Assembly (NCBI GenBank): GCA_030533445.1
Contig: CM060070.1
Location: 34,588,501-34,652,500 of the forward strand
DNA: 64,000 nt
Source: Cyprinodon diabolis
Taxonomy: Eukaryota > Chordata > Actinopteri > Cyprinodontiformes > Cyprinodontidae
Direction: 5' to 3'
Both the position numbers and the translations under genes were made by a program. The notes under the pieces are model-generated. The model made no database searches and had not been told where the DNA came from. It saw only the letters and a list, made by a program, of their open reading frames with translations. The stretch's first letter is position 1, and the number at the start of each line of letters is the position of its first letter. This document shows positions 59,876 to 64,000 of this stretch, piece by piece.

Positions 59876-61680
59876 GTGAGGGGAGCATTACTTAATGGGC
59901 CGACAGGGACTAGTGTAGTGGATTTACTGGGTTTCTGCTCTGCAGATGTTTGATTGCAGTTTTCTGAAGGACGAGGTCCAATATGTCCACAACGGCAGTC
60001 CTCTGCTGGATGATGACACGGTGCTGCTCCGAGTGTACAGGTAGGACCTTACTCTGAGCAGAACCAAGCAGACTTCTGTGGAACCAGAACCCGGTCCTGT
60101 TTTTGTCTCTAAAACTGTCTGGTTTCCTTCTTCAGATTCACAGCCTTAGAAACGCAGGTGGAGATGGTGGTCCTCCAGGTCCGGGTGGTGGATGAGGGAT
60201 CCGGTGTGGTGCAGCAAGGCAGCACTCCATTGGTGGTTTCTGGGTTCTTTGGTTTGTCCAACCCCATCAACAGCACTGTTCTGAGCATCAGGGTTCCAGA
60301 GGACCTGGTCTGCACCATTAGGCTGATGACCGCAGAGACCCAGTTTCCGATGGCGGGTCGGCTGGTCCGTGAGGAGGACTCGGTGCTCCGCAGAGGTTCG
60401 GCAAACCTGAATAGACCTTCCGTGTTTCTGACCTTCATCCTATTGACATGTCAGATCTGAGTTTTTATTGTTTTTCATAAAAGAAGCTTAGAACAGAACA
60501 AACCAGAACTTATGGAGAAATAAGTTGATATTCCTCTTCTCCTGCAGGCCGTCAGGTGGAGGACTGCCCTGGAAACCAGCCGTGTCTCCACCATGTCACT
60601 GAGGTCCGGTTCCTCAAAACCAGCTGCCAGGACTTCCTGAGCTCTGGCCTGAAGTACCAGCACCTCAGTCCTCCATCCCCCAGAACCGATTATCTTCCAA
60701 TCCGGGTGGAGCTAAGGGAGCAGGGGACGAGGAAGCTGCTGGAGGTAAGGCAAAGGGAACCATGCAGATGTTTGATCCTCCCGGACAGACACATCTTAAC
60801 CGATCCTCACACACAGTGCTGATTTTCACACACTTCAGGACGTCACAGATTTTACTGCTCCCTCTCTCTTAGTCACAAGCCTTTTGGCTGCCGGTTCTGA
60901 TCAATGGAGCTGTACCAAATCAGCCACCAAAGGGCAGCTTTGTGGCCTCCTTCATCCTGGAGGTGGACCAGTTCATCCTTACCCCCTTCAGTACCGCAGC
61001 ACTGGATGCCACAGACTCAGAAACACAACAGAACCGGCTGGTCTTTAACGTGACGGTGCCTCCAGAGGACGGATACATCACACACCTAGAGGACCACACC
61101 AAACCCATCCGGTCCTTCACCTGGCTGGACCTGCATGACATGAAGGTGGCCTACCAGCCGCCAAACAGCAGCCAGAGCATCCGCCAGAACCTCCAGGTAC
61201 CATCCAGGTTTAGACAGCAGTGCCTGGTTCTGTCAGTAAGAAACAACACTCAGACAAATGTCGGCATGCAGCAAATCAGGTTCTGGTTCTGATCAGAATA
61301 AACAAACTGTTTGGGGTTTCGAATCAGCGCCTTAGAACCGAGACAAAAATCTGTGTGCTCTTTAGGTTGAGTTCCAGGCGATAGATGGATCCTTCAAGAA
61401 CAGCCCACCTTTCCTGGTCCACCTGTCCATTAGGGCGTCCGAAACAAACGCACCCAGAGTCTCGTGGAACATGGGTATGTTTGATTTTCCCTCAGCATCG
61501 ATAAAAACTGCAATTTCTGACACCCGACCGGACGCGTCCCCCTCTCAGGTCTGAACCTTCTGGAGGGTCAGTCCCGACCAATCACATGGGAGCAGCTGCA
61601 GGTCGTGGATAAGGACAACATTGATGCCGTTTACCTGGTGGCCGTGGATGGACCGTCGCACGGGCGGCTCAGTGTCAGAG
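59657..61680 (+). CDS. frem1: frem1, FRAS1-related extracellular matrix protein 1 (5' part, seven coding exons)
   Basis: Spliced, the exons give about 445 residues of a protein that in human has roughly 2,180, so about four fifths lies beyond the right edge. FREM1 is a secreted basement-membrane protein that works with FRAS1 and FREM2 at the epidermis-mesenchyme junction; fish mutants have fin blistering. Seen here: a hydrophobic signal peptide ([13 protein letters not shown]), then [69 protein letters not shown] and [18 protein letters not shown]. All correspond in order to human FREM1. The first CSPG repeat covers about residues 284-390 and the second begins near 400. All six introns are GT-AG with consistent phase. 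The ATG at 59,657 is chosen because it starts the signal peptide; the frame upstream to 59,624 has no other ATG. Whether this is frem1a or frem1b cannot be told. Confidence 0.95.
59946..60040 (+). CDS. frem1: frem1 coding exon: [17 protein letters not shown] segment
   Basis: Acceptor TCTGCAG ends at 59,945; donor ACAG/GTAGGA at 60,041. 95 bases, entering in phase 0 and leaving with two bases of an Arg codon. Human FREM1 has FDCHFLPNEVKYVHNG at this place. Confidence 0.92.
60136..60395 (+). CDS. frem1: frem1 coding exon: N-terminal domain, [13 protein letters not shown] to SVLRRG
   Basis: Acceptor TTCTTCAG ends at 60,135. Its first base completes the split Arg codon. The donor chosen is GAG/GTTCGG at 60,396; it is weak but the only GT giving phase agreement with the next exon. 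It includes [13 protein letters not shown], matching the human FYGLSQAI region. Confidence 0.85.
60548..60744 (+). CDS. frem1: frem1 coding exon: [12 protein letters not shown] to YQHLSPPSP
   Basis: Acceptor TCCTGCAG ends at 60,547; donor GAG/GTAAGG at 60,745. Conserved Cys residues (EDCPG, PC, TSCQDFL) and the YQHLSPPSP block agree with human FREM1. Ends in phase 0. Confidence 0.93.
60873..61196 (+). CDS. frem1: frem1 coding exon: first CSPG repeat, main part
   Basis: Acceptor CTCTCTTAG ends at 60,872; donor CAG/GTACCA at 61,197. 324 bases, phase 0 to 0, from [20 protein letters not shown] through [11 protein letters not shown] to [11 protein letters not shown]. The VNVTVPP-like strand and the conserved HL.DHT.PI.SFTW.DL block mark a CSPG (NG2-type) repeat. 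Confidence 0.95.
61366..61474 (+). CDS. frem1: frem1 coding exon: end of first CSPG repeat
   Basis: Acceptor CTTTAG ends at 61,365; donor ATGG/GTATGT at 61,475. It encodes [16 protein letters not shown] through [10 protein letters not shown], closely like the human [10 protein letters not shown]. Ends with one base of a Gly codon. Confidence 0.94.
61549..61680 (+). CDS. frem1: frem1 coding exon: start of second CSPG repeat (last in window)
   Basis: Acceptor CCTCTCAG ends at 61,548; donor CAGAG/GTGAGG at 61,681. It encodes [20 protein letters not shown] through HGRLSVRG. The exon leaves in phase 1. The next exon should resume with a GFLFTVADL-like stretch, which is not found before 64,000. 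Confidence 0.94.
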
Positions 61681-62001
61681 GTGAGGGGCCAGATGTCAGG
61701 GGCCGCTACATTCAAGACAACTGGGAAATATGCACACCTTTCATAATCTGACCAATCAGGAAGCGAAGCAGCTTTATGAGCTTTGACCTCGGCCCATCTT
61801 TATTTTTATTAACATTTGTCATTTTTGAAAAATCCCAGTTTGTGATTTGCTGAGTCTCTCTCTCAAAATCAGTTTGGAATCAGAATCAGGGTGTTTAAAA
61901 CAACTGCTCTCTAATCTGGATTTGGATAAACTCCCAGGATTTAGAAATGATACATAAATGGATTTCAGTGGGTTAAGGTAACAGGGACATTTACAGCTAT
62001 A

Positions 62002-62203
62002 CAGGTGCTGGTCATAAAATTAGAATATCATGAAAAAGTAGATTGATTTCAGTAATTCCATTTAAAAAGTGAAACTTGTATATTATATTCATACATTACA
62101 TACAAACTCATATATTTCAGATGTTTATTTTGTTTAATTTTGATGATTATAAATGACAACAAATGAAAATCTCAAATTCATCATATCAGAAAATTAGAAT
62201 ATT
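62002..62203 (+). repeat. Tc1 terminal inverted repeat, left (3' end of the element)
   Basis: 202 bp, with direct-repeat copies of AAAATTAGAATAT at 62,016-62,028 and 62,190-62,202. Confidence 0.95.
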
Positions 62204-62289
62204 ACTGAAGACCAATAAAAACAAAGGATTTATAGAAATGTTGGCCAACTGAAAAGTATGAACATGAAAAGTATGAGCATGTACAGCAC

Positions 62290-63330
62290 TCAGTATTTAG
62301 TTGGGCCTCCTTTGGCCTGTATTACTGCAGCAATGCGGCGTGGCATGGAGTCGATCAGTCTGTGGCACTGCTCAGGTGTTATGATAGCCCAGGTTGCTCT
62401 AATAGTGGCTTTTAGCTCTTCTGAATTGTTGGGTCTGGTGTATTGCATCTTCTTCTTCACAATACCCCATAGATTTTCTATGGGGTTAAGGTCAGGAGAG
62501 TTTAATGGCCAATTAAGAACAGGGATACCATGGTCCTTCAACCAGGTACTGGTAGCTTTGGCACTGTGTGCAGGTGCCAAGTCCTGTTGGAAAATGAAAT
62601 CTGCATCTCCAAAAAGTTGGTCAGCTGCAGGAAGCATGAAGTGCTCTAAAACTTCCTGGTATGTGGCTGCGTTGACCCTGGACCTCAGAAAACACAATGG
62701 ACCAACACCAGCAGATGACATGGCACCCCAAACCATCACTGACTGTGGAAACTTTACACTGGACTTCAAGCAACGTGGATGAAGTGCCTCTCTTCTTTTC
62801 CTCCAGACTCTGGGACCTTGATTTCCAAAGGAAATGCAAAATTTACTTTCATCAGAGAACATGACTTTGGACCACTCACCAGCAGTCCAGTCCTGTTTCT
62901 CTTTAGCCCAGGCAAGACGCTTCTGACGCTGTCTGTGGTTCAAGAGTGGCTTGACACAAGGAATGCGACAGCAGAAACCCATGTCTTTCATACGTCTGTG
63001 TGTGGTGGTTCTTGAAGCACTCACTCCAGCTGCAGTCCACTCTTTGTGAATCTCCCCCACATTTTTGAATGGGTTTTGTTTCACAATCCTCTCCAGGGTG
63101 CGGTTATCTCTCTTGCTTGTACACTTTTTTCGACCACATCTTTTCCTTCCCTTCGCCTCTCTATTAATGTGCTTGGACACTGAGCTCTGTGAACAGCCAG
63201 CCTCTTTAGCGATGACCTTTTGTGTCTTGCCCTCCTTGTGCAAGGTGTCGATGGTCGTCTTTTGGACAACTGTCAAGTCAGCAGTCTTCCCCATGATTGT
63301 GTAGCCTATAGAACTAGACTGAAAGACCAT
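62290..63330 (-). CDS. Tc1/mariner DD34E transposase, uninterrupted
   Basis: 346 codons from the first ATG. The family-typical start is the ATG at codon 13 (MGKTADLTVVQ, genomic 63,294), giving 334 residues, the usual Tc1 length. The enzyme cuts and pastes its own element by binding the terminal repeats and joining ends at TA. Domain order: two helix-turn-helix units (about residues 22-56, with KVIAKEAGCSQSSVSKHI, and 70-125) separated by a basic GRKRCGRKK linker. A DDE catalytic domain follows: D160 in MFSDESKF, D250 in FQQDLAPAHS and E285 in NSPDLNPIENLWG. Exactly 34 residues separate the second D from E. All catalytic residues and the full C-terminus are present, with no stop or frameshift. 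Activity is not proven. Confidence 0.96.
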   Translation of the reverse strand: MVFQSSSIGYTIMGKTADLTVVQKTTIDTLHKEGKTQKVIAKEAGCSQSSVSKHINREAKGRKRCGRKKCTSKRDNRTLERIVKQNPFKNVGEIHKEWTAAGVSASRTTTHRRMKDMGFCCRIPCVKPLLNHRQRQKRLAWAKEKQDWTAGEWSKVMFSDESKFCISFGNQGPRVWRKRREALHPRCLKSSVKFPQSVMVWGAMSSAGVGPLCFLRSRVNAATYQEVLEHFMLPAADQLFGDADFIFQQDLAPAHSAKATSTWLKDHGIPVLNWPLNSPDLNPIENLWGIVKKKMQYTRPNNSEELKATIRATWAIITPEQCHRLIDSMPRRIAAVIQAKGGPTKY

Positions 63331-63411
63331 TTAAAGGCTTTTGCAGGTGGTTTGAGTTAATTAGCTGATTAGAGTGTGGCACCAGGGGCCATCAATTTTG
63401 AACCTTTTCAC

Positions 63412-63613
63412 AATATTCTAATTTTCTGATATGATGAATTTGAGATTTTCATTTGTTGTCATTTGTAATCATCAAAATTAAACAAAATAAACATCTGAAA
63501 TATATGAGTTTGTATGTAATGTATGAATATAATATACAAGTTTCACTTTTTAAATGGAATTACTGAAATCAATCTACTTTTTCATGATATTCTAATTTTA
63601 TGACCAGCACCTG
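63412..63613 (-). repeat. Tc1 terminal inverted repeat, right (5' end of the element)
   Basis: Reverse complement of the left repeat with one substitution. It lies 81 bp upstream of the first transposase ATG. Confidence 0.95.
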
Positions 63614-63615
63614 TA

Positions 63616-64000
63616 TGCATCAGAACCAACATTCCTTCAATTAACCCCCCCCCTTTCAGCCCTGGTTTCTCCTCCTCCGTCTTCTGCTTCTTTCCACCCT
63701 CTTACCTCCATCATCTTCACTCCTTTAGCAGCATATGTCCCCTGTCCCTGCACGTGTTTTTTAATCAGGTGTAAAATGGGGCCGGGGTCACTTTGCCAGG
63801 GGCCACCTCTGACCCCCCTGTCCCCCTCCTGTCCATGTCTGTCCCTTCCACCCCGCTGCCACTGTTTGGAACAGCAGATTGGAGCCACGGATGGCTTTTC
63901 ATGGCACCGTGCACACAGAGCAGCTGCATCGTCTCTTTCACCCCCCACCAAAAACACACACGGCCACACACACATACTGTTTTCCCGACATACCTTATTA
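63616..64000. other. frem1 intron sequence to the window edge
   Basis: Pyrimidine-rich on the plus strand ('tttctcctcctccgtcttc'), with no frem1 exon and no other gene recognised. Minus-strand frames here have no domain. Confidence 0.6.

Larger units (their letters stand above)
62002..63613 (-). mobile_element. full-length Tc1-like transposon in a frem1 intron
   Basis: 1,612 bp flanked by TA at 62,000-62,001 and 63,614-63,615. Terminal inverted repeats of 202 bp (62,002-62,203 and 63,412-63,613) start CAGGTGCTGGTCATAAAATT and differ at a single position (T or C in 'gattayaaatg'). Each repeat carries two direct copies of AAAATTAGAATAT, one near the outer end and one at the inner end, an IR/DR arrangement of transposase sites. 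With the intact transposase frame, this indicates a recent insertion that may still be competent. It is antisense to frem1 and begins 321 bp after the last visible exon. The same terminal sequence is, to my recollection, shared by a Tc1 group spread among teleosts and lampreys. Confidence 0.97.

Overview
The window looks like nuclear DNA of a teleost fish. The two vertebrate genes recognised have short GT-AG introns or a CpG-island first exon. The repeats are typical of teleosts: a Tc1 element with a DD34E transposase, short hAT-like elements with 8-bp target duplications, LINE fragments, solo LTRs, (CATC)n arrays and minisatellites. The words AGAACC/GGTTCT recur throughout, which I associate with cyprinodontiform fishes, but that placement is only a guess. 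There is no bacterial operon structure, and nearly all long open frames are products of repeats.

Layout. Positions 1-23,867 are read as first-intron sequence of an NFI gene on the minus strand. They hold a 361-bp teleost repeat (4.1 kb), a 534-bp element nested in a LINE (8.3 kb), two hAT-like elements (13.7 and 14.4 kb), a 2.9-kb minisatellite with a 20-bp unit (15.36-18.25 kb) and a possible piggyBac-type element (20.4 kb). At 23,868-23,963 (minus) lies an alternative first coding exon of a nuclear factor I gene, most likely nfib, inside a CpG island of about 1 kb. The DNA-binding exon is not in the window and must lie to the left.

Positions 24.4-56.5 kb are a long interval with no recognised coding gene. 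It contains two solo LTRs (27.7 and 53.9 kb), a 19-bp minisatellite (31.1-32.0 kb), LINE fragments (34.0, 45.4-46.1 and 51.3 kb), (CATC)n and (GAT)n arrays, a hairpin, a tRNA-like SINE, and several non-repetitive segments that could be cis-regulatory.

Positions 56.5-64.0 kb hold the 5' part of frem1 on the plus strand: a candidate untranslated first exon, a signal-peptide exon and six further coding exons (about 445 residues, through the first CSPG repeat). The gene runs off the right edge. A full-length Tc1 transposon, with an uninterrupted transposase frame and 202-bp inverted repeats differing at one base, sits in the intron after the last visible exon, in the opposite orientation.

The two genes are head to head, with about 35.7 kb between start codons. 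In human, from memory, NFIB and FREM1 are neighbours on 9p in the same orientation with ZDHHC21 and CER1 between them, so the fish arrangement appears rearranged. NFI proteins are nuclear transcription factors and FREM1 is a secreted basement-membrane protein. Nothing here shows they act together, but the interval could hold regulatory DNA for either.
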